A DNA stretch of 64,000 nucleotides from CADCWK01 sp035944555 (lineage in GTDB: Bacteria; Chloroflexota; Chloroflexia; Thermomicrobiales; UBA6265). The DNA is taken from NCBI GenBank assembly GCA_035944555.1, contig DASZAY010000031.1, positions 124,001 through 188,000 of the forward strand. Direction: 5' to 3'. Made by a program: the position numbers and the translations under genes. Shown here in pieces: positions 33,006-41,344 of this stretch. The notes beneath the pieces were generated by a model. The model worked only from the letters and a program-made list of their open reading frames with translations. It was not told the DNA's origin and searched no databases. Numbering within the stretch: position 1 is the stretch's first letter; each line of letters starts with the position of its first letter.

Positions 33006-33542
33006 CGTCGCTCAACAAACAATCGTAAGCGGATCCATTTGCGAGTCGAGGATGCAGTGATGAGTCATGTCGGGATGACTCCGGACCATCGGTGTCCTGG
33101 ATCCTAAAGGAACGCGAAAGGCCCACGGAAACAGGCTGAACCTGTGTACTCGTGGACCCGCGTGACCTGGGCTCTCTGCTTCCGCCGAAACGCCTCACCT
33201 CTCGGCAAGGGGTGTCCGCCCCGGCAGTGCTTAGGGAAGACTGTGCCAGACGATGCGGAGGGTGTCAGGGGTGGCCGCTCCCGTGTCGGGAAGGACGCGC
33301 TACGGGTGCTGGTGGTCTCCGATGGCGGTATCGGCGAACGGTGTCGTTGTGACCACGCGCCGATGCGGGTCTTATCAAATCACGTGTCGTTTAACGACGG
33401 CTCCTAGAGTCGAACACAGTTGTACCGATCCAGACATACGGACACTACGGATGGTGGTTGGCTCGAACCGTCTGGATGATCTGGTCTGTACGTATGCGGG
33501 ATCGCCAGTGTGCTCACGATCCGAGTTGTTCGCATGAGAGTC
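33006..33542. other. Structured gap without a recognisable gene
   Basis: About 540 bases with no credible open frame and somewhat lower GC than neighbours. A nested hairpin is visible: CCACG at 33123-33127 with CGTGG at 33151-33155 encloses ACAGG at 33131-33135 with CCTGT at 33141-33145. The sequence does not match tmRNA, RNase P, SRP or 6S RNA signatures that I know. An unknown small RNA or decayed DNA are both possible. Confidence 0.4.
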
Positions 33543-33571
33543 TTGACAGCGTATCGACATCGGGATACGAT
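33543..33571 (+). promoter_or_regulatory. Strong sigma-70-like promoter
   Basis: Perfect TTGACA at 33543-33548, a 17-base spacer, then TACGAT at 33566-33571 (four of six). Downstream lies the zinc-ribbon microprotein gene after a leader of about 175 bases. This is one of the two perfect -35 hexamers with ideal spacing that I found. Confidence 0.65.
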
Positions 33572-33754
33572 GGAAGTACCGGTGACCTCTCCCACCGGAA
33601 ACGCACGGAGAGCCGCGCCGATCCGGCGCCCCCCGCCGGAGTCGCTACCCGCCCGCGCCGAACGCGACACCGAACCGCCAGTGTGGCTTATCCTCCCGAG
33701 CCGCTCGCCGTCCATCCCGCTGGTCTGCTCACCCGAGAAAGGGACACGCCACCG

Positions 33755-33886
33755 ATGGGAAGCTTCATCAAGTGGACGTGGACGCTCCACTGCTTCTCGT
33801 GTGGTCACAGCTGGAAGCGCTCGACGCGCCCGTCCGGCACCGTGTACTGCCCGCGCTGCGGCAAGCGTCTGACGTTGATCGGCTAA
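33755..33886 (+). CDS. Zinc-ribbon microprotein
   Basis: 43 aa beginning MGSFIKWTWT. Two CxxC knuckles, CFSCGH and YCPRCGKR, separated by about 18 residues, make a complete zinc ribbon; little else is present. A GAGAAAGGGA ribosome site lies about 11 bases upstream. It has a strong promoter 180 bases before it and a perfect 12-bp terminator just after, so it forms its own transcription unit. Such ribbons bind nucleic acid or proteins; function is unknown. The longer frames over this region read through a leader without coding character. Confidence 0.7.
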   Translation: MGSFIKWTWTLHCFSCGHSWKRSTRPSGTVYCPRCGKRLTLIG

Positions 33887-33916
33887 GCCGACCCGGCTAG
33901 TCCGGCACCCTCACCA

Positions 33917-33953
33917 CGAGAGCCCGGCTTAGGTTCGCCTGGCCGGGCTCTCG
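33917..33953 (+). terminator. Terminator of the zinc-ribbon gene
   Basis: CGAGAGCCCGGC at 33917-33928 pairs perfectly with GCCGGGCTCTCG at 33942-33953; CCTGTTT follows. Loop of 13 bases. Confidence 0.75.
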
Positions 33954-33983
33954 CCTGTTTCAGCGAGGCAGAGAGGACAGTAA

Positions 33984-34727
33984 ATGGCAGGTACCGGTCC
34001 CGTCGAAGAGCATGTTCCGCACCCGGTCGACTCGGCAGATTTGTCGAGCTGGTTCGTGTTTATTGACCACATCCCAAGCGAGATCATCAACGGCCGGGAC
34101 GGCATTACCGACGAGCAAGGTTACGAGGCGTTCCTACGCGGTTGGGTAGATGACGTACAAGAAGCAGTAGCGATCACTGGACAGTTCCCGGACGGAACAA
34201 CGGTTGACCAGCGCGGATATCAGATCGGTCCGGCTGCTGGTCCGTTCTGGGACGTGATCTTTTATTTGAAAGACCACGGCAACGACGTTATACAGAACGC
34301 CGGAGCCTACATAGAGATCGCGAAGACTACGATCGAAGTGTTCCGCCTTCGCAAACGTCGTCTGTTGGAGAACGGCCGAGGGGAAGACGAAGCCAACTAT
34401 CAGCTGGGAACTGTCACTCTGACCGAGGTCATGGTCGAAGCGCTCTGCATGAATCACGCACACTCGAGCTTCTACGACCCGGCCAAGCACCCTGCCCTCC
34501 GGAAGGTCACCAACACTCATGGGTCGTTATCGGGATGGCGCGAGCACCCGAGCCCATCGACTCGGTACTCAGTTGCGATCGGTGTCGGCCGGGTGACCTA
34601 CGTCTACTCCTGCCAAGCCAACGGCAAGGTCGACTCCCTCCTCCGAATTGAGGACGGCAACACCACCACGCTAGAGAATCCCGACCTCACTGGGTTTCAC
34701 AGTGAGGTACCGCCCGCTCTGGGTTAA
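33984..34727 (+). CDS. Unrecognised protein in a lower-GC patch
   Basis: 247 aa with a good GAGAGGACA ribosome site before the ATG at 33984. I do not recognise a family. The middle contains IGPAAGPFWDVIFYLKDHGN and IEIAKTTIEVFRLRKRRL, suggesting an amphipathic or membrane-associating helix followed by a basic helix, a layout seen in small effector-like proteins. The C-terminal third (TRYSVAIGVGRVTYVYSC) looks beta-rich. There is no signal peptide. Codon use is less GC-biased than in surrounding genes. It sits alone between two perfect terminators, so it is transcribed as a single-gene unit. Horizontal acquisition is inferred. Confidence 0.68.
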   Translation: MAGTGPVEEHVPHPVDSADLSSWFVFIDHIPSEIINGRDGITDEQGYEAFLRGWVDDVQEAVAITGQFPDGTTVDQRGYQIGPAAGPFWDVIFYLKDHGNDVIQNAGAYIEIAKTTIEVFRLRKRRLLENGRGEDEANYQLGTVTLTEVMVEALCMNHAHSSFYDPAKHPALRKVTNTHGSLSGWREHPSPSTRYSVAIGVGRVTYVYSCQANGKVDSLLRIEDGNTTTLENPDLTGFHSEVPPALG

Positions 34728-34759
34728 GAGAGAGGTGGGACCGGAATCCCACCTCTCTC
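34728..34759 (+). terminator. Perfect 13-bp terminator hairpin
   Basis: GAGAGAGGTGGGA at 34728-34740 pairs with TCCCACCTCTCTC at 34747-34759 around CCGGAA. It begins one base after the stop codon of the unrecognised gene. Confidence 0.85.
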
Positions 34760-34959
34760 ATCTGTCACCACGACACGTCGCCGGCCGACTGGAAGACGAA
34801 CGGCTTGTCCTTGCTTACCTGCTCGCGCTCGTATTCGAACAACGGTCGCTCCGCCGTCCTGACGCGCTTCAGCACCGAGAGAGCCTCCTCTGCCTGGCAC
34901 CGGCCATGCTTCGTATGGCACTCCCGATACAGGGACCCGAGCGGAAGCAGGACCAACCA

Positions 34960-35655
34960 ATGAGTGCCACGACCACCGTCCCGATCGCTTCCGCTCCGGC
35001 CAGCGCGCGCGCCGAGTTCATCCGCCGCACTTACGGCATCCTCGTGCTCGCGATCCTGGCATTCGCCGCCGTCGAATGGCTCCTGCTCCAGTGGGACGGC
35101 GCCCGGACGCTGGCCGGCCGTATGACCGAGGGCTACAACTGGCTGTTCGTGCTCCTGGCCTTTGGAGCCGTCTCCGGCATGGCCGATCGCTGGGCCCGAG
35201 TCGGCGGATCGACCGGCAAGCAGGTCCTTGGGCTCGCCGTCGCCATCGTCGCGCAGGCGGTCCTCTTCCTTCCCCTCCTGCTCGGCCTCGATAACGTCGC
35301 GGGCGGGGACGTCCTGCCGACCGCGGCCATCATCACGCTGCTGCTCGTCGCCGGTCTGACCGCCGTCGTCGTGATCTCCCGGTCGGATTTCTCGTTCCTG
35401 CGCGCTGGCCTGGTCGTCGGCGGTGCGGTCGCCCTCGGCCTGATCGTCACGAGCATCATCTTCAGCTTCGGACTCGGCCCCCTTTTCTCGTGGGCGATGG
35501 TCGCCCTGGCCGCTGGCTCGATCCTCTACACGACCAGCAACATCCTGCGGCACTACCGTACCGATCAGCAGATCGCCGCCGCGCTCGCCCTCTTCGCTTC
35601 GGTCGCCCAGCTCCTCCGGTGGGTCACCACGATCGTGCGCGAAATGCGTCGCTGA
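34960..35655 (+). CDS. Bax inhibitor-1 (BI-1/YccA)-like membrane protein
   Basis: 231 aa from the ATG at 34960, with GGAAGCAGGA upstream; the longer frame begins inside the preceding terminator. Seven hydrophobic segments start with FIRRTYGILVLAILAFAAVEW, the BI-1 opening. Later ones include IITLLLVAGLTAVVVISRSDFSFL and SWAMVALAAGSILYTTSNIL. The YTTSNIL...YRTDQQIAAALALFASVAQLL ending is the family C-terminal signature region. BI-1 proteins are inner-membrane proteins linked to proton or calcium leak and protease control. Stand-alone gene. Confidence 0.85.
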   Translation: MSATTTVPIASAPASARAEFIRRTYGILVLAILAFAAVEWLLLQWDGARTLAGRMTEGYNWLFVLLAFGAVSGMADRWARVGGSTGKQVLGLAVAIVAQAVLFLPLLLGLDNVAGGDVLPTAAIITLLLVAGLTAVVVISRSDFSFLRAGLVVGGAVALGLIVTSIIFSFGLGPLFSWAMVALAAGSILYTTSNILRHYRTDQQIAAALALFASVAQLLRWVTTIVREMRR

Positions 35656-35798
35656 CCGGCTGACCGATCGACGCCCGGGCTCTCCAGGGCTGGTGACGCT
35701 GCGCCGCTCCCCAGCCCCGTTTCAATCGTTGTCCGTGGCCACGCCGTCGCGTCAGCTGATGAGAGACGGGCTGATTCCGGGCCCAGACCGGACTCGAC

Positions 35799-36575
35799 CT
35801 ACCGGGTGGCCGGGAAACCGGCCTTGCGGAAGGCGTCGTCCTGCGGGTCGTACCCGAAGAGATCCCGGGTCGCCGTGATATCAAGGCGCTTGAACGCGTT
35901 GTCGGAGACGGCATGGACGATCACGGAGCCGCCGTTCGGGTCGGGGAGCGGTCGCTCCACTGCCTGCACGATCAGCTGGTTGAGATCGCGCCGGCTGACG
36001 TACAGGCTCCAGTCGTAGGGATTGCCCTTGCCGTCCGCCGGATCGGGTTCCTGCTCGTACCCACCGATCCGGAGGCAGACCGACTCCAGCCCCTCGGCCA
36101 CGGCAAAGTAGTGGGCAGTCGCCTCGCCGAAGCACTTGCTGACCCCGTACATGTTGCGCGGCCGGACAGGGTCGTGGGGTGACAACTCACGCTCACGCGG
36201 GTATCCCTCGATCGCGTGGACGCTGCTGGCGAAGACCACGCGACGACAACCCTGGTCAGCCGCCGCGCGAAAGACGTTGTACGTCCCCGTGATGTTGTTG
36301 GCGAGCAGGGAATCATGGAAGTCCGCGTCGGGCGATGGGTCGGCGGCGAGGTGGATCACGACATCGATCCCGGCGCAGGCCGCCCGACACGACTCGAGGT
36401 CCGCCACGTCGAGCTGCACGACTTCGTGCCCGCCCGAGCCGGACAGCTTGGAACCACCCGGCCGGACGCCAAGTCGCAGGGCGTAGCGGTGCCCTTCGTC
36501 CTTCCGGAACCCGGTACCGATCGCGCCGGAGGCCCCGGTCAGCAGAATCGTCGGTTTGCCGCCGTGATCCGTCAT
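35799..36575 (-). CDS. NAD(P)-dependent epimerase/dehydratase, uronate dehydrogenase-like
   Basis: 258-aa extended SDR. Cofactor motif LLTGASGAIGTGFR, Asp loop VVQLDVADLE, DVVIHLAADPSP, and the active-site Ser in VVFASSVHAIEGYPRE with the YGVSK (Tyr-x-x-x-Lys) pair. The SLYVSRRDLNQLIVQAVE segment is like that of uronate dehydrogenases, which oxidise glucuronate or galacturonate to aldarolactones. Neighbours (a second SDR, aldo/keto reductase, ThuA, Gfo/Idh) fit a sugar-acid catabolic context. Exact substrate not proven. Confidence 0.82.
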   Translation of the reverse strand: MTDHGGKPTILLTGASGAIGTGFRKDEGHRYALRLGVRPGGSKLSGSGGHEVVQLDVADLESCRAACAGIDVVIHLAADPSPDADFHDSLLANNITGTYNVFRAAADQGCRRVVFASSVHAIEGYPRERELSPHDPVRPRNMYGVSKCFGEATAHYFAVAEGLESVCLRIGGYEQEPDPADGKGNPYDWSLYVSRRDLNQLIVQAVERPLPDPNGGSVIVHAVSDNAFKRLDITATRDLFGYDPQDDAFRKAGFPATR

Positions 36576-36649
36576 CCTGTCACCCCATCTCCGCTGACCC
36601 GCCAGGTCGAGGCAGGCAGTCGCCCGTGCCGCTCCGATGCCCCGGTGCT

Positions 36650-37519
36650 CTACACCGTCATGTCATCCCGCCAGCTGTACTTCGGTGTCCAACCGAAGAC
36701 GCGCTCCATCTTCGAGCAGTCGAACGCGGACTGGGTCGGGCCGTGGCTGTCGGGAACCAGGTTCTCCAGTCCCTCGCCGGGGAAGTGCTCGGCGATCAGA
36801 TCCTTCAACGGGACGTCGACGACGGTGTCGGCCGCCGCGACGAGGAACACCTCGTTGCCCCTGGTGTCGCCGTTCATCGCCGCCAGGAACGCGCTACCGA
36901 CGTCACGGGCGTCAACGTAGCTCCAGAGGTTGAACGCGCCCCGGGCCAGATTGCTCCGCCGCTCGGCCAGCATTTCGCGGCCGTGCGCGTTGTTCGGCAT
37001 GACATTCGACAGCCGCAGGCCGACGAAGCTCGTGTCGGGGAACATCTGGACGGCGTAGTCGGCGATCACCTCGGTCAGGTACTTGGACAGCGCGTAGCTG
37101 TTCGGCGCGTCCATGCGCTGCGACTCGTTGAACGGAATCGACTGCGGCCGCCGTCCGTGGATGATGCCGGTCACGGTCTCTGACGACGCGTACACCACGC
37201 GCTTGACGCCGAGATCGCCGGCCACCTGCAGCATGTTGTAGTGAGTCAGCGTGTTGTTCGTGAAGACATCGACTCGCGCCTGCCCCTGCGGAGCCGGGTT
37301 GGCCGCCAGGTGACAGACCATTTCCGGGCGGAACTGGAACATCGCATCGTAGAGCTCGCCGATCTCGGTGATCTGCACCCGGCAGAACTCCGCAGGAAGA
37401 TCTATCCCCGGTGCCGGCGGACGGAGATCCAGGTTGAACACCTCGTGTCCCGCCGCTGCCACCGCCCGGACGACTTCCTGCCCCGCCGTTCCGCTGCCAC
37501 CTGTCACCACGACTCGCAT
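36650..37519 (-). CDS. NAD(P)-dependent epimerase/dehydratase family protein
   Basis: 289 aa from the ATG at 37519, preceded by AAGGA. Extended SDR with MRVVVTGGSGTAGQEVVRAV, MVCHLAANPAP, active Ser in VVYASSETVTG and NSYALSKYLTEV containing the YxxxK pair. The C-terminal half has a substrate-binding region (FVGLRLSNVMPN, LWSYVDARDVGSAFLAAM) like sugar-nucleotide epimerases. It is encoded 74 bases upstream of the uronate-dehydrogenase-like gene, same strand, and is divergent from the aldo/keto reductase; the two SDR genes probably form one operon. Confidence 0.85.
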   Translation of the reverse strand: MRVVVTGGSGTAGQEVVRAVAAAGHEVFNLDLRPPAPGIDLPAEFCRVQITEIGELYDAMFQFRPEMVCHLAANPAPQGQARVDVFTNNTLTHYNMLQVAGDLGVKRVVYASSETVTGIIHGRRPQSIPFNESQRMDAPNSYALSKYLTEVIADYAVQMFPDTSFVGLRLSNVMPNNAHGREMLAERRSNLARGAFNLWSYVDARDVGSAFLAAMNGDTRGNEVFLVAAADTVVDVPLKDLIAEHFPGEGLENLVPDSHGPTQSAFDCSKMERVFGWTPKYSWRDDMTV

Positions 37520-37793
37520 CCCGCTGTCCTTCCTGATCCCGAAGCGGCGCACAGCCGCTCCGGCCGTCCCGCGAGGGGTGATCCCGACGCGCCTGATGAG
37601 AAGTCCCACGCACCACCCGGACCAGAGCGCCGCCGCGGCACTCCCGTCCCCCTTCCCGCCAGCCTCCGGGGTCGGGCTATGATGCGGGCCGGTTGACCGC
37701 CCACGGCGTCGCGGGCGCATAGTTGGACGCGGCACGCCCCGGATGGCGCTTCAGGCGCCGCCGCCTGGCCTGCCGCACGCCACGGAGACGACG

Positions 37794-38768
37794 ATGAACC
37801 CGCTGGAACGTGTCCCCCTCGGCGATACCGGGCTCCGCGTGACGCGGCTCGGATATGGCAGCGCCGCCATCGACCGGCGCTGGATCGACGAAGCCACCGC
37901 CCACTCGACCATCCGCGCGGCCTTCGATGCCGGCCTTCGCCACATCGACACCGCGCCGATGTATGACTTCGGCTGGTCGGAACTCATGGTCGGCGCCGCT
38001 CTCGCGGAGCTGCCGCGGGACGAGATCGTCCTCTCGACCAAGGTCGGACGCATCGTCCCGGGCTACGAGCCCGGCGGTGGCGCGGGCACCGAGTGGCAGT
38101 TCGACTTCACCGCAGATGGGACCAAACGCTCGATCGAACACAGCCTGGCCCGCCTCGGCGTCGACCGGATCGATATCGTGCTCATCCACGATGCCGACAA
38201 CCATTTCGAGGAGGCCGTCGGCGGCGCCTACACCGTGCTGGAAGATCTCCGGCGCCAGGGCATGGTCAAGGCCATCGGCATCGGCATGACCAACATCCCC
38301 TGGCCCACCCGCTGGATTCAGGAGACGGACATCGATGTCCTGCTGCTCGCGGGGCGGTACTCCCTGCTCGATCCGGAGGCGGGCGGCACCCTGTATCCGC
38401 TCTGCCAGGAGCGCGGCATCTCCGTCTGGAACGCCGGCTCGCTGCATGGTGGGCTGATCGACGGGGTCGCCCGCAGGGAGTTTCACTACCAGCCGGTCGA
38501 TCCTGCGACGCAGGCGCGACTGGACACGATCCGTGGAATCTGTGAGCGTAACGGGGTGCCGACGGCCGCCGCCGCGATCCAGTTCCCGCTGGCGCACCCG
38601 GCCGTGACATCGGTGCTGACCGGCCCCTACACCCCCGAGCAGCTCGAACAGAACCTCAGCTGGGCCCGGGTCGAGGTCCCGCAGGACGTCTGGGACGAAC
38701 TCCGGGCGGCCGGCATCCTGACCGCCGACATCCCGACGCCGTCCAACAATGAGGGGACCTCAGCGTGA
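37794..38768 (+). CDS. Aldo/keto reductase
   Basis: 324-aa TIM-barrel NADPH oxidoreductase. Catalytic tetrad residues are visible: Asp and Tyr in HIDTAPMYDFGWSE, Lys in VLSTKVGRI, His in IVLIHDADN. The family end has SVLTGPYTPEQLEQNL. The layout resembles the L-fucose/D-threo-aldose 1-dehydrogenase subgroup, which would fit the neighbouring sugar genes. The start is the ATG at 37794, eight bases after GGAG; the longer frame begins in the divergent intergenic region. Its TGA overlaps the GTG of the ThuA gene. Confidence 0.88.
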   Translation: MNPLERVPLGDTGLRVTRLGYGSAAIDRRWIDEATAHSTIRAAFDAGLRHIDTAPMYDFGWSELMVGAALAELPRDEIVLSTKVGRIVPGYEPGGGAGTEWQFDFTADGTKRSIEHSLARLGVDRIDIVLIHDADNHFEEAVGGAYTVLEDLRRQGMVKAIGIGMTNIPWPTRWIQETDIDVLLLAGRYSLLDPEAGGTLYPLCQERGISVWNAGSLHGGLIDGVARREFHYQPVDPATQARLDTIRGICERNGVPTAAAAIQFPLAHPAVTSVLTGPYTPEQLEQNLSWARVEVPQDVWDELRAAGILTADIPTPSNNEGTSA

Positions 38769-39478
38769 GCACGACCACCGACATGACCCCGGCGATCATC
38801 CTCGTCGGCAGCGACCGCTACGCCAGCAAGTGGCACGACCACGCCGCCAACGCGCAACTGATCGCCGAGGCGCTGCAGGAAGTCGGGATCAATGCCCGCA
38901 TCCGGGCCACGCATCCCCGCTCCTTCAGGGAACTGGACACGGCAAAGCTCCTGATCGTGGAGGCCGGCCGGGGCGAGCGAGCGACCGACGATTGCACCGA
39001 CGAGGAATGGGCAAAGGCTCACGCCGAGCTGGCCCGTTACGTCAGCCGCGGCGGTGCCCTGATGGTCATCCACAACGGCGTCGGAGCGTTCGACGACCTG
39101 CCCGCCTGGTCCAACTGGATCGGAGGTCGATGGGTGACCGGCATCTCGATGCACCCTCCCATCGGGGATAACCAGCTCACGCCACGCGTCACCGACCATC
39201 CGATCGTCGATGGGCTGGGACGGATCGACGTCTACGACGAGCTCTACGCGCACCTGGACCGGGCCGACGACAACACGGTCCTGCTCCACTTCCGCCATGA
39301 CGACCAGAAGCAGCCGCTGCTCTGGGTCCGTGACGGGGGCCCGGCTCCCGGGCGCGTCGTCGTCGATCTCCTCGGCCACGACGTCCGCTCCTACGACAGC
39401 GCGGCCCGGGTCCGGCTGCTCAGGCGCGGGGCACTCTGGGCAATCGGCGGAGACGAGGCGACGATCCGGGCGATCTGA
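38765..39478 (+). CDS. ThuA-like (trehalose utilisation) domain protein
   Basis: 237 aa starting with GTG in a GTGA overlap with the aldo/keto reductase gene, so the two are co-translated. It has the class I glutamine-amidotransferase-like fold of ThuA: IILVGSDRYASKWHDH, LLIVEAGRG, YVSRGGALMVIHNGVG, TPRVTDHPIVDGL and a late VVDLLGHDVRSY. The usual nucleophile Cys is absent, as in ThuA proteins generally. ThuA domains act in keto-sugar metabolism, consistent with the adjacent reductase. Confidence 0.82.
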   Translation: MSTTTDMTPAIILVGSDRYASKWHDHAANAQLIAEALQEVGINARIRATHPRSFRELDTAKLLIVEAGRGERATDDCTDEEWAKAHAELARYVSRGGALMVIHNGVGAFDDLPAWSNWIGGRWVTGISMHPPIGDNQLTPRVTDHPIVDGLGRIDVYDELYAHLDRADDNTVLLHFRHDDQKQPLLWVRDGGPAPGRVVVDLLGHDVRSYDSAARVRLLRRGALWAIGGDEATIRAI

Positions 39479-39620
39479 CCCGCGGCGGCGAGACGCGCGG
39501 CGGCGCTGGGACAGGACGATTCGGGGATAGTCCACCCTGAGCCGGGCAGGGATGCTGAGCCGGCGAACGGCGGGGCTCCGAAAGGCGGAGGTCGCTCGCT
39601 CGTTCCTGCGAGGTGAACCG

Positions 39621-40175
39621 ATGACGATGCCCTCTGCCCCGCGCCGCGCGACCATCATCTTCACCGCGATGACGATCGCGCTGCTCGTCTGGGTCAATAG
39701 CACCGGGGCCGACCAGCCGGTCTCGATGGGTTCGACTCCGGCGGCCACGCAGGCCACTCCGACCGCCCCGGCCGTCATCCGCGAGGTGCTGTCGTCCGGC
39801 GATCCGGTTTCGGCGCCCGGGCAGGTCCTCGAGTTCGTCCGGTTCACGATCCCGTCCGGAGCGCAACTCCCCGCCCACATCCACCCCGGCATGCAGGTCG
39901 CCATCATCGAGTCCGGCGTCCTCTCCTACACTGTCCTGGACGGCGCGGTCCCGGTGACCCGGGCGGAGAGCGGCGAAACGGAACTGATCGTGCCGGAGAC
40001 GGGAACGACCACCATTCGGCCGGGAGACAGCTTCCACGAGCCGGAGGGGGTAATCCATTTCGGCGCCAACGACGGGGATGAGGCGGTCATCATCCTCGTC
40101 GCGTCGCTCTTCCGTGACGGTGCTCCTCCGGCCGAGATCATCGAGGAGGACGTGGCGTCCACCCCGGCCGCCTGA
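39621..40175 (+). CDS. Exported cupin-domain protein
   Basis: 184 aa from the ATG at 39621 (AGGTGAA upstream). A signal peptide (RRATIIFTAMTIALLVWVNS) is followed by a Thr/Ala/Pro-rich linker. The cupin barrel starts near residue 60: VRFTIPSGAQLPAHIHPGMQVAIIESG carries the His/His metal ligands and motif 1, and GDSFHEPEGVIHFGAN is motif 2. Likely extracytoplasmic and metal-binding; function unknown. It converges on the LLM oxidoreductase gene with two bases between stops. Confidence 0.82.
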   Translation: MTMPSAPRRATIIFTAMTIALLVWVNSTGADQPVSMGSTPAATQATPTAPAVIREVLSSGDPVSAPGQVLEFVRFTIPSGAQLPAHIHPGMQVAIIESGVLSYTVLDGAVPVTRAESGETELIVPETGTTTIRPGDSFHEPEGVIHFGANDGDEAVIILVASLFRDGAPPAEIIEEDVASTPAA

Positions 40176-40177
40176 TC

Positions 40178-41191
40178 TCACCTCGCGACGACGGCGAATC
40201 GCGGGTCACGGGCACAGCTGGTCGGGACGTCGTCGATCCCAAGATCCCGGATGACCGGCGCGAACGCATCCAGATCGTCGGACGACACCACGAAGTAGGT
40301 CAGCCTCAGGCGCTCCCGCCACCGCCGGCAGTGGTCGGCAATCTGTCGGGTGGTCCCGATCGCGATCGCCGGCATCCTGTCGACGTGGGCCCGCGTGATC
40401 CCGGACCACCGCCGCTCCGCGATCAGCCGGTCGATCTCGCCCTCGCGGTCGTCCGTTCGGATGACGGTCAGGACCGAGCTCAGTTCCAGGTCCTCGAACC
40501 GTTCACCAGCCCCTTCCCGGACCCAGCCCAGCTGCCGCTCGACGTGGTCGACCTGCCGATTGACCGGATCGTCCTCAACGGCGCCACTCGCGACCGACGT
40601 CGTCAGCAGGCCAACGATGTCCGCGTGACGACCGGCGATCCGCAGCATCCGCGGGTGTCCGGCACCGACCAGGAGCGGTGGTCGCGGGCGCTGGACGGGG
40701 ACCGGGAACAGTTCATGGCCGGTGACCCGGTAGTACTCACCCGCGAAGTCCACCGAACCACCGGCGAACAACGCCGCGAGCAACCGGAGACTCTCCTCCA
40801 GGCGCCCGACCCGGACCCCGTTCGGGTCGAACGGCATCCCCATCGCGGCGTACTCGCTCCGGAGCCAGCCCGCGCCGATCCCGAGTTCCAGCCGTCCGCC
40901 GGAGAGCACATCCAGCGTTGCCGCGTCCTTGGCCAGGATTGCCGGGTGGCGATAGTCGTTGGCGAAGACCAGCGTCCCGATCCGGAGCCGTTCCGTTACC
41001 GCCGCGACGGTCGCCAGCGCCGCGATCGGACCGAGTTGCACGCCGAAGTAGTCGGGCTCGACGTGGTCGCGGATCAGCAGCGTGTGGAAGCCTTCTACCT
41101 CTGCCCTCCGCGCGAGATCGACCAGCGCGTCTCGGTTGCCGATCTGCTCCGCGATCACCCCGAACCGGCACTGATGCACTACTTTCGGCAT
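40178..41191 (-). CDS. LLM-class F420-dependent oxidoreductase (TIGR03621-like)
   Basis: 337 aa. TIM-barrel features: RFGVIAEQIGNRDALVDLARRAE, FHTLLIRDHVEPD, TERLRIGTLVFANDYRHP, LDVLSGGRLELGIGAGWLRSEY. The last is the LLM family core. The C-terminal part has DRLIAERRWSGITRAHVD and a cysteine-containing tail. Members use F420 to act on diverse substrates. Ribosome site AGGGAG lies about ten bases before the ATG at 41191. It is divergent from the GDPD gene across a short region containing TATAAT. Confidence 0.88.
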   Translation of the reverse strand: MPKVVHQCRFGVIAEQIGNRDALVDLARRAEVEGFHTLLIRDHVEPDYFGVQLGPIAALATVAAVTERLRIGTLVFANDYRHPAILAKDAATLDVLSGGRLELGIGAGWLRSEYAAMGMPFDPNGVRVGRLEESLRLLAALFAGGSVDFAGEYYRVTGHELFPVPVQRPRPPLLVGAGHPRMLRIAGRHADIVGLLTTSVASGAVEDDPVNRQVDHVERQLGWVREGAGERFEDLELSSVLTVIRTDDREGEIDRLIAERRWSGITRAHVDRMPAIAIGTTRQIADHCRRWRERLRLTYFVVSSDDLDAFAPVIRDLGIDDVPTSCARDPRFAVVAR

Positions 41192-41344
41192 TGTTGAACT
41201 CCCTATAATGATTTTCCCGATGCACTTCTTTAGGCTTTCGCCTTGATCGATAACCTATCCCGGCGCCCGCAGGGCGTCTGGCGGAAAGCGGACACGGAAT
41301 CCCGATGGGAGGCCGGTCGGCTTGTCCATGGAGTAGACACGCCT

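Noticed and set aside
33404..33808. 134-codon minus-strand frame over the zinc-ribbon leader
   Set aside because: No ribosome site and no domain, and it runs opposite a promoter, gene and terminator.
41204..41209. Perfect TATAAT before the GDPD gene as a promoter
   Set aside because: No recognisable -35 lies 15-19 bases upstream, and the hexamer overlaps the leader of the divergent gene; kept only as an observation.
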